Below, in pieces: positions 7,174 to 13,101 of a stretch of DNA of 33,658 nucleotides (positions are counted from its first letter, which is position 1; every line of letters starts with the position of its first letter). Source of the DNA: UBA1568 sp964488025 (GTDB lineage: Bacteria > Patescibacteriota > Minisyncoccia > Moranbacterales > UBA1568); contig CAZATJ010000009.1 of the NCBI GenBank assembly GCA_964488025.1, positions 1-33,658 on the forward strand, read 5' to 3'. The position numbers and the translations under genes are program-made. The notes under the pieces are model-generated. The model ran no database searches, had not been told where the DNA came from, and saw only the letters and a list, made by a program, of their open reading frames with translations.

Positions 7174-7272
7174 GCACTCTCCTCTTTCTTCTCCTCCAAA
7201 TGTGCTATCATATCAGAGACAAGCCATTTTGGCAACCCATCACTTATCTCTCATCTCTTCTCTTTTTCCCCT

Positions 7273-8532
7273 ATGTCCAAACTGCAATTCCCGATTGGTT
7301 TCCTCTGGGGCGCGGCCACCTCGGCGCACCAAGTCGAGGGCAACAATCACAATGACTGGTCGGAATGGGAAAAAGAGAACGCCGAACGCCTAGCTCGCGA
7401 ATCTGAAAAAACGTTCTCCTGGAATCCCCACTGGCAACAGTTCCGCAGCGAAGCGACCAACCCTCAGAATTACATTTCCGGCACGGCCTGCGATCACTAC
7501 CATCGTTTCCGCGAAGATTTCGATCTAGCCAAATCCCTCCATCACAATACTCACCGCCTTTCCATTGAATGGTCGCGCATCGAACCGGAAGCAGGAAAAT
7601 TCGATGAAAAGGAAATTGAACATTATCGCCAAGTCATCCTCGCCCTTCGAGAGCGTGGTATGGAACCATTCGTCACTCTGTGGCACTGGACGCTCCCTCT
7701 CTGGCTCCGTGACCAAGGCGGCATCCTCGCCCCACATTTTGCTGAACACTTCGCCCGTTACACCGAAAAAATCGTCACTACTCTCGGCGCTCATGTAACA
7801 TTTTGGATTACCCTCAACGAACCCGATGTTGTGTCGTCTCATGCCTATCTAAAAGGCGCCTGGCCCCCTCAGAAAAAAAGTTTCTTTCTTACACTCCGCG
7901 CTTGGCACGCACTCAAGCTCGCTCACAAAAAAGCCTACCAAATTATCAAGCAACTCACCCCCAAAGCCCAGGTCGGCATCGCTAAACACCAAGTGCGCTT
8001 CGAAATGTCACGCCCAACTATACCGAACCGCATCCTCAAGTCAGGTGCCGATTGGCTGTGGAATCGCCACTTTCTTAATCTGATAAAAAATCACCAAGAC
8101 TTCATCGGTCTCAATCACTACAATCGTAACGTCATCAACAACGGCTTCGGCAAAAATCCGAATGCCATCCAGACCGACTTCGGCTGGGAATACTGGCCCG
8201 ACTCGATCTACCAGGCGCTCATCGAATTGAAGTCATACAACAAACCGATTTACATCACCGAAAACGGCCTCGCCGACGCTTCTGATCTGCTCCGCCAGAA
8301 ATTCCTCCCCGCCGCTCTCGCTGCTGTCCACCGAGCCATCGAAGAAGGCATTGATGTCCGTGGCTACTTCTACTGGTCACTGCTTGATAACTTCGAGTGG
8401 GACAAGGGCTTCTGGCCCCGCTTCGGCTTGATCGCCGTCGACCGCACGACACAAACAAGAACTATCCGCCCAAGCGCCCTCGCCGACGCCAACATCTGCG
8501 AACAAAACGCTCTAGAGATAGAACGTACTTAG
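7273..8532 (+). CDS. Glycoside hydrolase family 1 (beta-glucosidase-like)
   Basis: The protein starts at the ATG at 7273, just before FPIGFLWGAATSAHQVEG, the standard GH1 N-terminus; the upstream extension has no support. It is 419 residues, slightly shorter than typical bacterial GH1 (about 440-480). The acid/base glutamate is in TLNEP (about 180) and the nucleophile in ITENG (about 328). DNFEWDKGFWPRFGL near the C-terminus is the aglycone/substrate-binding region. There is no signal peptide, so it acts in the cytoplasm on beta-linked glucosides or related sugars. A terminator follows. It is divergent from the membrane glycosyltransferase, and the two may share a sugar-handling role. Confidence 0.93.
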   Translation: MSKLQFPIGFLWGAATSAHQVEGNNHNDWSEWEKENAERLARESEKTFSWNPHWQQFRSEATNPQNYISGTACDHYHRFREDFDLAKSLHHNTHRLSIEWSRIEPEAGKFDEKEIEHYRQVILALRERGMEPFVTLWHWTLPLWLRDQGGILAPHFAEHFARYTEKIVTTLGAHVTFWITLNEPDVVSSHAYLKGAWPPQKKSFFLTLRAWHALKLAHKKAYQIIKQLTPKAQVGIAKHQVRFEMSRPTIPNRILKSGADWLWNRHFLNLIKNHQDFIGLNHYNRNVINNGFGKNPNAIQTDFGWEYWPDSIYQALIELKSYNKPIYITENGLADASDLLRQKFLPAALAAVHRAIEEGIDVRGYFYWSLLDNFEWDKGFWPRFGLIAVDRTTQTRTIRPSALADANICEQNALEIERT

Positions 8533-8564
8533 GTCTTTCGCCTTTCTTGACACCGCTATCAAGC

Positions 8565-8592
8565 GCCTCCGCATCGTTCCGGAGGCTTTTTT
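8565..8592 (+). terminator. Terminator after the GH1 gene
   Basis: GCCTCCG (8565-8571) pairs with CGGAGGC (8580-8586), followed by six T. Confidence 0.9.
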
Positions 8593-8619
8593 CTTTTTAC
8601 AAACACTCGCCTGAAAGCC

Positions 8620-8647
8620 TTGCCAAGGAGTGATTTCGTGCTATACT
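8620..8647 (+). promoter_or_regulatory. Putative promoter for tRNA-Glu
   Basis: TTGCCA (8620-8625), 16 bases and TATACT (8642-8647). The transcript would run about 95 bases before the mature tRNA 5' end, through AAGCTAAAAGCT-type repeats. Confidence 0.65.
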
Positions 8648-8747
8648 AGCGACGCAGTTTTCTCTGCTTTTTTCTTTGTTTCTTTTCTCTTCTTCCCTTT
8701 CTTAAAGCTAAGAAGTTAACGAAGCTAAAAGCTCATAGGCTGTTTTT

Positions 8748-8819
8748 GGCCCCATCGTCTATCGGTTAGGACACCAGGTTTTCATCCTGGTAAGAGGGGT
8801 TCGACTCCCCTTGGGGCTA
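8748..8819 (+). tRNA. tRNA-Glu (anticodon TTC)
   Basis: Acceptor GGCCCCA pairs with TGGGGCT (first pair G·T) and the discriminator is A. The anticodon stem CCAGG/CCTGG surrounds TTTTCAT, giving TTC. T-stem AGGGG pairs with CCCCT around TTCGACT. CCA is not encoded. Its 3' end is repeated twice downstream. Confidence 0.95.
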
Positions 8820-8823
8820 CTGT

Positions 8824-8864
8824 AAAACTAAAAGACTCCGGTTTATCCGGGGTCTTTTAGTTTT
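8824..8864 (+). terminator. Long terminator hairpin after tRNA-Glu
   Basis: AAAACTAAAAGAC pairs perfectly with GTCTTTTAGTTTT. The helix continues for five inner pairs, one a T·G wobble, to a five-base loop. It starts four bases after the tRNA. Confidence 0.85.
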
Positions 8865-8979
8865 GTAATACCAAGGGGAGGAGAAGGGTATTTTCAAAAG
8901 CCAACTGCTTGGCTTTTGAAAAACCCAGGCTCTGGATGAGCTATGGAGCCTCCGTGCGGAGGAGCGAGGGAGGGAGGAT

Positions 8980-8994
8980 TCCCCTTGGGGCTAC
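8980..8994 (+). repeat. Second copy of the tRNA-Glu 3' end
   Basis: TCCCCTTGGGGCTAC repeats the tRNA-Glu 3' end. The match continues through TGTAAAACTAAAA, giving 28 shared bases with 8806-8833. The intervening unit opens with CCAAGGGGA (8871-8879), which can pair with TCCCCTTGG of this copy. It also holds the hairpin CAAAAGCC/GGCTTTTG. No tRNA 5' half is present. Confidence 0.85.
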
Positions 8995-8998
8995 TGTA

Positions 8999-9041
8999 AA
9001 ACTAAAAAGTCTCAGGATTCATTCTCGGGACTTTTTGGTTT
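8999..9041 (+). terminator. Terminator-like hairpin after tRNA-Glu copy 2
   Basis: AAACTAAAAAGTC pairs with GACTTTTTGGTTT over 13 pairs, including one T·G. It has the same design and offset as the hairpin after the intact tRNA, but differs in sequence by compensated changes. Confidence 0.7.
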
Positions 9042-9174
9042 ATAGCATCCAAGGAGAGGCGAACGAGAAAGGGGTCGGGAAAACATCTGTTTGCTCGTTT
9101 GGGGTGACCTCGTTTCGAGGGCTAGAGGGTGGAAACCCTATAGAGCGCATCCGCCTCAGGCGGAGCGCAGGTCG

Positions 9175-9194
9175 TTCGACCCCCTTGGGGCTAC
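9175..9194 (+). repeat. Third copy of the tRNA-Glu 3' end
   Basis: TTCGACCCCCTTGGGGCTAC matches the T-loop, T-stem and acceptor end of tRNA-Glu with one base deleted. It lies 200 bases after copy 2. The unit again opens with CCAAGGAGAGG, which is complementary to part of the copy. The whole 8820-9310 stretch has no credible ORF. Confidence 0.8.
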
Positions 9195-9205
9195 TAAAAG
9201 AATAC

Positions 9206-9230
9206 ACTTCCATCTTTTGATGGAAGTTTT
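9206..9230 (+). terminator. Terminator after tRNA-Glu copy 3
   Basis: ACTTCCATC pairs with GATGGAAGT over a TTTT loop, followed by a short T-run. A third hairpin in the same relative place as in the other two units. Confidence 0.75.
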
Positions 9231-9250
9231 ATTACCAAACGAAGTGATGC
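9229..9250 (+). repeat. Interspersed repeat, truncated copy 2
   Basis: TTATTACCAAACGAAGTGA matches the first 19 bases of the copy at 33288. The rest is missing or diverged. Like copy 1, it begins at the T-run of a terminator. Confidence 0.6.
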
Positions 9251-9252
9251 GC

Positions 9253-9306
9253 TTGACGAGCTCGCAGTAATGATGTAGCCTACCCTTATCACTTAACTAA
9301 GTTAAG
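9253..9306 (+). promoter_or_regulatory. marR promoter with overlapping palindromic operator
   Basis: TTGACG (9253-9258), 17 bases and TAGCCT (9276-9281). CTTAAC-TAA-GTTAAG at 9292-9306 covers the expected transcription start and ends just before the ATG at 9311. That is where an autorepressing MarR protein would bind (inference). Confidence 0.55.
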
Positions 9307-9310
9307 CTTT

Positions 9311-9763
9311 ATGAAAACATCGTCCTTAAAAATGCATCACACCGGTTTACTTCAGTGGCAAGGCTACCGTACTCTTAGAGCTTTTCATACCCCAATTCTT
9401 GCTAAGTATCACATCACCCGTACAGAGTGGAAGCTTCTAGGAATAGTCTCTGCCGAGGGAGAGCTTCGAGTTACGGAAATTGCAGAAAGACTCGGTGTCC
9501 GTATACCGCTCGTTACTCGGATGATCAAAACGCTCTTGGAGGAGAAGAACATTATCATCAGGCAACACCCACAAGACAGGCGCGTGAAATGTATAGACGT
9601 TACTGCGAAAGGAAAAAAGAAACTCGCCCAAATTGAGAAAGATGTTCAAGAAAATCTTAGAGTACTCCTGCGAGGGATTTCTTCCAAAAAGATAGAAATG
9701 TATAAAGAAGTCTTAACGGCTATTATCTCTAACGGCAAAGTTCTTAGGGAAAAGCTGGCTTAG
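9311..9763 (+). CDS. MarR-family transcriptional regulator
   Basis: A 150-residue protein with the MarR winged-helix layout: an N-terminal dimerisation helix, then ITRTEWKLLGIVSAEGELRV in helix 2-3. The recognition helix is AERLGVRIPLVTRMIKTLLE and the wing is IIRQHPQDRRVKCIDVTAKG, with the family DRR motif. A C-terminal helix completes the dimer interface. It acts as a cytoplasmic dimeric DNA-binding protein. A palindrome sits at its own start, and similar GTTAAC/TTAAG half-sites lie just after the -10 of the next operon (YggT, GlsB). This makes that operon its likely target as well as itself. The ligand cannot be inferred. Confidence 0.9.
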   Translation: MKTSSLKMHHTGLLQWQGYRTLRAFHTPILAKYHITRTEWKLLGIVSAEGELRVTEIAERLGVRIPLVTRMIKTLLEEKNIIIRQHPQDRRVKCIDVTAKGKKKLAQIEKDVQENLRVLLRGISSKKIEMYKEVLTAIISNGKVLREKLA

Positions 9764-9774
9764 AGAAGCACAAG

Positions 9775-9802
9775 TTGACAAAGCTCCGTCGTTTGGTATA
9801 AT
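9775..9802 (+). promoter_or_regulatory. Promoter of the YggT-GlsB operon
   Basis: TTGACA (9775-9780), 16 bases and TATAAT (9797-9802). GTTAAC (9806-9811) and further TTAAG-type half-sites follow directly. The leader to 9947 also holds AAGGAT/ATCCTT and a 12-codon open frame of uncertain meaning. Confidence 0.8.
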
Positions 9803-9946
9803 TTAGTTAACGGAATTAAGTAACTCTCTTAATTAATAAAAGCTACACTCAGGAAGATAAGGATAATTAATCCTTAACTACACATACATATGGTTCTATT
9901 GGGTTCTCGTGCGACGTTCGTCATTTAATTATTAGTTCACAATCCT

Positions 9947-10303
9947 ATGGATGCTTCATCTTCAGGAAGCACGCAGCCGCTGTACCGCGGGACACAGATT
10001 GTCTGGTATATCCTCGGTCTCGTCGAGGTGCTCCTCGCCTTCCGTTTCGTACTCAAGCTGCTCGGTGCTAATGCCGGAGCTGGGTTTACCAGTTTCATCT
10101 ACATGGTAACGGCACCGTTTGCCGCACCATTCGTCACGGTATTCCGGATATCCAAAGCAGCCGGCAGCGTTTTTGAATGGACCACCATCCTCGCGATGTT
10201 TGTCTATTTCGTGGTCGCCTGGGGCATCGTCAAGCTCTTGGTTATGGGAAAGACCGTGTCTACACCGGAAGCGGCCGTAAAACTTGATCGCCAGGATCAA
10301 TAA
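9947..10303 (+). CDS. YggT-family membrane protein
   Basis: A 118-residue integral membrane protein. The first helix region (about 16-38, IVWYILGLVEVLLAFRFVLKLLGA) is followed by the family-typical NAGAGFTSFIYMVTAPFAAPF, and a second helix (about 78-103) lies near the end. YggT proteins are small inner-membrane proteins linked to osmotic stress and envelope functions, with no established biochemistry. It is the first gene of a three-gene unit with two other small membrane proteins, under a MarR-type promoter region. No Shine-Dalgarno site is obvious before this ATG. Confidence 0.85.
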   Translation: MDASSSGSTQPLYRGTQIVWYILGLVEVLLAFRFVLKLLGANAGAGFTSFIYMVTAPFAAPFVTVFRISKAAGSVFEWTTILAMFVYFVVAWGIVKLLVMGKTVSTPEAAVKLDRQDQ

Positions 10304-10339
10304 ATCTAATAGAGGCTAAGCAGTAATCTCACACAAACT

Positions 10340-10552
10340 ATGGCAACTATCATCAATACTCCCCCAGCCGCACCCTCTGATGGAGGCAGTGGTGCAATGG
10401 GGATGATTGTCGGACTGGTTTTGGTACTGGTGGTTGGACTCCTCTTTTTCGTCTACGGGTTGCCGGCAATGCGCGGTACCCAGAATGCGAACAATGACAA
10501 CTCCCCAACTATCAATGTTCCGGACAAAATACAGGTTGAGGTCAAGAAGTAA
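10340..10552 (+). CDS. Small single-helix membrane protein, unknown function
   Basis: A 70-residue protein. A Pro/Gly/Ser-rich N-terminus is followed by one membrane helix (about 20-43, GMIVGLVLVLVVGLLFFVYG) and a polar tail containing NANNDNSPTINVPDKIQVEVKK. It lies 36 bases after the YggT-like gene and 39 bases before glsB, in the same direction. This suggests a joint transcript of three small membrane proteins. I do not recognise a named family. Confidence 0.75.
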   Translation: MATIINTPPAAPSDGGSGAMGMIVGLVLVLVVGLLFFVYGLPAMRGTQNANNDNSPTINVPDKIQVEVKK

Positions 10553-10591
10553 CGTCACAGCATCATAAATTTTCATTTTAACAACACACTT

Positions 10592-10840
10592 ATGGGTCTT
10601 CTCATCTATATCATTTTTGGAGGTCTCGTCGGCTGGGTAGCATCGATGATCATGGGCACTGATGGCCAGCAAGGTATCATCTTGAACGTCGTGGTCGGTA
10701 TCGTCGGAGCCGTCCTCGGAAGCTGGCTCTTCAGCCTGATGGGCAGTGGCGCCGGAATCAGCGGATTCAATCTGCCAAGTTTTCTCGTCGCCCTCGTCGG
10801 TGCCGTCGTTCTTATTGCCGTCCTCAAGGCCATTCGTTAA
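10592..10840 (+). CDS. GlsB/YeaQ/YmgE-family stress-response membrane protein
   Basis: An 82-residue protein made almost entirely of three hydrophobic, glycine-rich segments: IYIIFGGLVGWVASMIMG, then ILNVVVGIVGAVLGSWLF, then LVALVGAVVLIAVLKAI. The pattern GGLVGWVAS...G....GI..N...GI.GA..G..L is that of the transglycosylase-associated (GlsB/YeaQ/YmgE) family of small stress-induced envelope proteins. It is the last gene of the operon and is followed by a terminator. Confidence 0.9.
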   Translation: MGLLIYIIFGGLVGWVASMIMGTDGQQGIILNVVVGIVGAVLGSWLFSLMGSGAGISGFNLPSFLVALVGAVVLIAVLKAIR

Positions 10841-10861
10841 GGAGATACCGCTTCGCAGGGA

Positions 10862-10892
10862 ATACCCCCCGGTTTAACTGTGGGGTGTTTTT
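10862..10892 (+). terminator. Terminator after glsB
   Basis: ATACCCC pairs with GGGGTGT (one T·G), and a short T-run follows. It ends two bases before the -35 of tsaD. Confidence 0.75.
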
Positions 10893-10893
10893 C

Positions 10894-10922
10894 TTGCCAT
10901 TTTCTCTTGGGCTCGCTAGAGT
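10894..10922 (+). promoter_or_regulatory. Putative promoter of tsaD
   Basis: TTGCCA (10894-10899), 17 bases and TAGAGT (10917-10922). The ATG at 10944 gives a short leader of about 15 bases. Confidence 0.6.
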
Positions 10923-10943
10923 AAGAACACTATTCTCAATACC

Positions 10944-12098
10944 ATGAAAGTTCTCTCTCTCGAAACATCCTGCGATGAAACAGCAGCGGCCATCGTCGAG
11001 TGGTCAAATGGCCAGGCAACCGTCCTTGCCAATACTGTTTCTTCTCAAGCCTCGCTCCATGCCAAATGGGGTGGCGTGGTACCTGACCTTGCCTCGCGTG
11101 AACATATCAAAAATATCGTCCCCGTCATCACGGAAACTCTGGAGCATGTCGGACTCTCCCCTGCCGATATCGACCTCCTGGCCGTAACGGCTGGTCCCGG
11201 ACTGATGCCGGCCTTGATCATCGGTGTCACGGCGGCCAAAACACTCTCATTCATCTGGGACAAACCGCTTATCGGTATCCAGCACCTTGAGGGACACATA
11301 TACGCGAATTTTTTAAATTCGTGTAATGACCAAAATCAATCACCCGCTTCGACTCAAGATTCAAATCGAGGCGAGTCTCTTATCACTCATCCCTCATCAA
11401 CTTTCCCGATTGTAGCTTTGGTTGTCTCAGGAGGGCACACGGAACTGGTACTGATGAAAGACTACTTTCAGTATGAAATCCTCGGAGAAACCCAAGATGA
11501 CGCCGCGGGCGAGGCATTTGACAAGGTGGCCAAAATGCTCGGACTCGACTACCCTGGTGGACCTATCGTCGCGAAACGCGCCGACTCTTTCCGTACTTCA
11601 ACATCGCCTATCGCTCATCCCTCATCACCCATCACCACCTTTCCCAGACCGATGTTGGATTCAGATGATTTCAACTTTTCGTTTTCCGGCCTGAAGACCT
11701 CTGTCCTCTATTTTTTGAAAAAAAACGAGGAGAAAAAAGGCAATGAAGCTTTTATCAACGAAGTCTGTCATGAATTCCAGGAAGCGATTGTCGATGTCCT
11801 AGTCGGCAAAACCAAAAAGGCACTCGCGCTGTATTCCCCCGCCACCTTTGTCATCGCCGGCGGTGTTTCGGCCAATGAAAGGTTACGTAAACGGTTACGT
11901 AACTTGATTGAGAGTGAATTCCCGAACACGCAATTTCTGACACCGGAATTCACCTACTCGCTCGACAATGCTGCCATGATCGGGATTGCCGCCGCCATCC
12001 GCTATGAACACATGAGCGAAGCCAACCGCGCTACCCTCATGCAGTCCCACCTAACACTTGAACCCGACGCCAATCTCCCGCTCCAGAATTTACTATGA
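10944..12098 (+). CDS. tsaD: tRNA N6-threonylcarbamoyladenosine synthase subunit TsaD
   Basis: TsaD transfers threonylcarbamoyl from its adenylate to A37 of ANN-decoding tRNAs. The protein begins LSLETSCDETAAAIV. The metal-binding HLEGH motif is at about 114-118, then SGGHTEL (about 163), DDAAGEAFDKVAK, PGGP and FSFSGLKTS. IAGGVSAN and DNAAMIG lie near the end. It is 384 residues, longer than the usual about 340. The excess lies in two low-complexity insertions, at about 123-152 and 215-233, where Kae1-family proteins have surface loops. Both are encoded by repeat-like DNA. The stop overlaps the next start by four bases (ATGA), so translation is probably coupled. Confidence 0.97.
   Translation: MKVLSLETSCDETAAAIVEWSNGQATVLANTVSSQASLHAKWGGVVPDLASREHIKNIVPVITETLEHVGLSPADIDLLAVTAGPGLMPALIIGVTAAKTLSFIWDKPLIGIQHLEGHIYANFLNSCNDQNQSPASTQDSNRGESLITHPSSTFPIVALVVSGGHTELVLMKDYFQYEILGETQDDAAGEAFDKVAKMLGLDYPGGPIVAKRADSFRTSTSPIAHPSSPITTFPRPMLDSDDFNFSFSGLKTSVLYFLKKNEEKKGNEAFINEVCHEFQEAIVDVLVGKTKKALALYSPATFVIAGGVSANERLRKRLRNLIESEFPNTQFLTPEFTYSLDNAAMIGIAAAIRYEHMSEANRATLMQSHLTLEPDANLPLQNLL
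11313..11399 (+). repeat. Repeat-like insertion 1 inside tsaD
   Basis: An in-frame stretch encodes the loop between LEGHIYANFLN and TFPIVALVVSGG. At 11350-11376, CGACTC and AATCGAGGCGAGT match the module CGACTCGAATCGAGGCGAGT of the interspersed repeat at 33354-33373 (also near 19909). It also contains CGAATTT/AAATTCG and TATCACTCATCCCTCATCA. Confidence 0.65.
11601..11640 (+). repeat. Repeat-like insertion 2 inside tsaD
   Basis: TATCGCTCATCCCTCATCA (11609-11627) repeats 11381-11399 with one change. It encodes PIAHPSSP against LITHPSST in insertion 1. It falls in the loop before FPRPMLDSDDFNFSFSG. Confidence 0.7.
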
Positions 12099-12838
12099 AA
12101 GTGACTGCCCTCAAAACTGAAAAAGTGTCGCCGCGTTCGACGACCCTGACTGCTCTTCTCAATCGCAGTTTAAAAAATTTTCCTGAAGAATCAGTCCTCG
12201 TCATCACGTCCAAGATAGTCGCCCTCTGCGAGGGGAGGGTGATTCCTCTCGAGAAAATTAAAGAAGCGACCCTCAAACAAGAGGCTGACTACTACCTCCC
12301 CAAAGAAAAAAGCCGCTACGGTGTGGCCCTCACCATCAAAGATAACGCCTTTATCGCGAGAGCTGGCATGGATGCTTCCAACACCGGAGGATATTATTCT
12401 CTCCTCCCTAAAGACAGCTACCGAACCGCCAAAAAAGTGCGCATGTATCTCGTGAAACGCTTCGGGGTAAAAAACGTCGGCGTCATCATCGTCGACAGCC
12501 ATTCTAGTCCGCTCCGACGTGGCGTTACCGGAGTCGCTATCGGCTGGAGCGGGTTCCACGGTCTCAAGGGCTACGAACATGTGCCCGATATTTTTGGCAC
12601 CCGCTTCACCACCCATGCCAATCATGTTGATGCGCTCGCTACCGCTGCATCCCTCGCCATGGGCGAAGGCGACGAACAAACTCCCCTTGCCCTAATCACC
12701 GACGTACCATTCATCGAATTCGCTGCCACCTCTCCGACCAGAAAAGAACTCATCTACTTCAAGCCCGCTCTCGCAGACGACCTCTTCGCCCCGCTCCTCA
12801 ATTGGCGAGATCTCAAAAAAGGTAAGCGACACCATTAG
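12095..12838 (+). CDS. CofE-like (coenzyme F420-0:glutamate ligase family) protein
   Basis: A 247-residue protein. It begins MKVTALKTEKVSPRST and has the family-like core segments VLVITSKIVALCEGRVIPL, YGVALTIKDNAFIARAGMDASN, VGVIIVDSHSSPLRRGVTGVAIG, and a late VDALATAASLAMGEG region. In CofE the middle part binds GTP and metal, and the enzyme adds glutamate to F420-0. Nothing else for F420 synthesis is visible, and Patescibacteria are not known F420 makers. The real acceptor may therefore be another molecule (inference). It overlaps tsaD by four bases and forms one unit with it. Confidence 0.8.
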   Translation: MKVTALKTEKVSPRSTTLTALLNRSLKNFPEESVLVITSKIVALCEGRVIPLEKIKEATLKQEADYYLPKEKSRYGVALTIKDNAFIARAGMDASNTGGYYSLLPKDSYRTAKKVRMYLVKRFGVKNVGVIIVDSHSSPLRRGVTGVAIGWSGFHGLKGYEHVPDIFGTRFTTHANHVDALATAASLAMGEGDEQTPLALITDVPFIEFAATSPTRKELIYFKPALADDLFAPLLNWRDLKKGKRHH

Positions 12839-12840
12839 AC

Positions 12841-12869
12841 TTGTTTTACAAAGAAAGTGGTGCTACAAT
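12841..12869 (+). promoter_or_regulatory. Putative promoter of valS
   Basis: TTGTTT (12841-12846), 17 bases and TACAAT (12864-12869). It starts three bases after the upstream stop codon and produces a leader of about 225 bases. Confidence 0.6.
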
Positions 12870-12875
12870 CGTGTT

Positions 12876-13101
12876 AGCTTTAGCATTTCTCCACAAGAGA
12901 CATTATGGGTACCGTAGACCCACAATGGTGCTATTGCTTCTCATAGCCGTCGGACTCGGCCGATGGAGTCGTACTCGACTCTCGCAGCTCGGAAATCGTT
13001 CAACTTCGCGCCGAGCACCCCGCCCTAGGTTCGTCACAAGCGTACCTGGGGCTTTCTCATTCCCATTGAAGATAAGCCTTTTTCGTGGTACCGTGGGAAA
13101 T
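12876..13101 (+). promoter_or_regulatory. valS leader with attenuator-like alternative hairpins
   Basis: The untranslated leader contains GAGTCG-TACT-CGACTC (12966-12981). Hairpin CCCTAGGT/ACCTGGGG (13023-13030 with 13044-13051) follows. A terminator-like hairpin GGGGCTT/AAGCCTT (13048-13054 with 13074-13080) is followed by T residues. The last two share 13048-13051 and cannot form together. This is the geometry of transcription attenuation. A 13-codon open frame starts at 12905. No canonical T-box sequence is seen near the terminator, so the ligand is unknown. Confidence 0.55.

Noticed and set aside
8909..9220. ORF of 103 codons in the tRNA-Glu repeat region
   Set aside because: It runs through hairpins and tRNA-end copies and encodes no recognisable protein.
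8820..9310. CRISPR array
   Set aside because: The repeated units are tRNA 3' ends 174-200 bases apart, with hairpins; spacing and repeat form do not fit CRISPR.
12905..12918. T-box-like sequence (TGGGTACCGTAG) in the valS leader
   Set aside because: It lies about 140 bases before the terminator rather than in the antiterminator, and the conserved T-box core is not matched.
12841..13101. N-terminal extension of valS (86 extra codons)
   Set aside because: The extension covers a promoter and hairpins, and ValRS proteins normally begin near the ATG at 13102.
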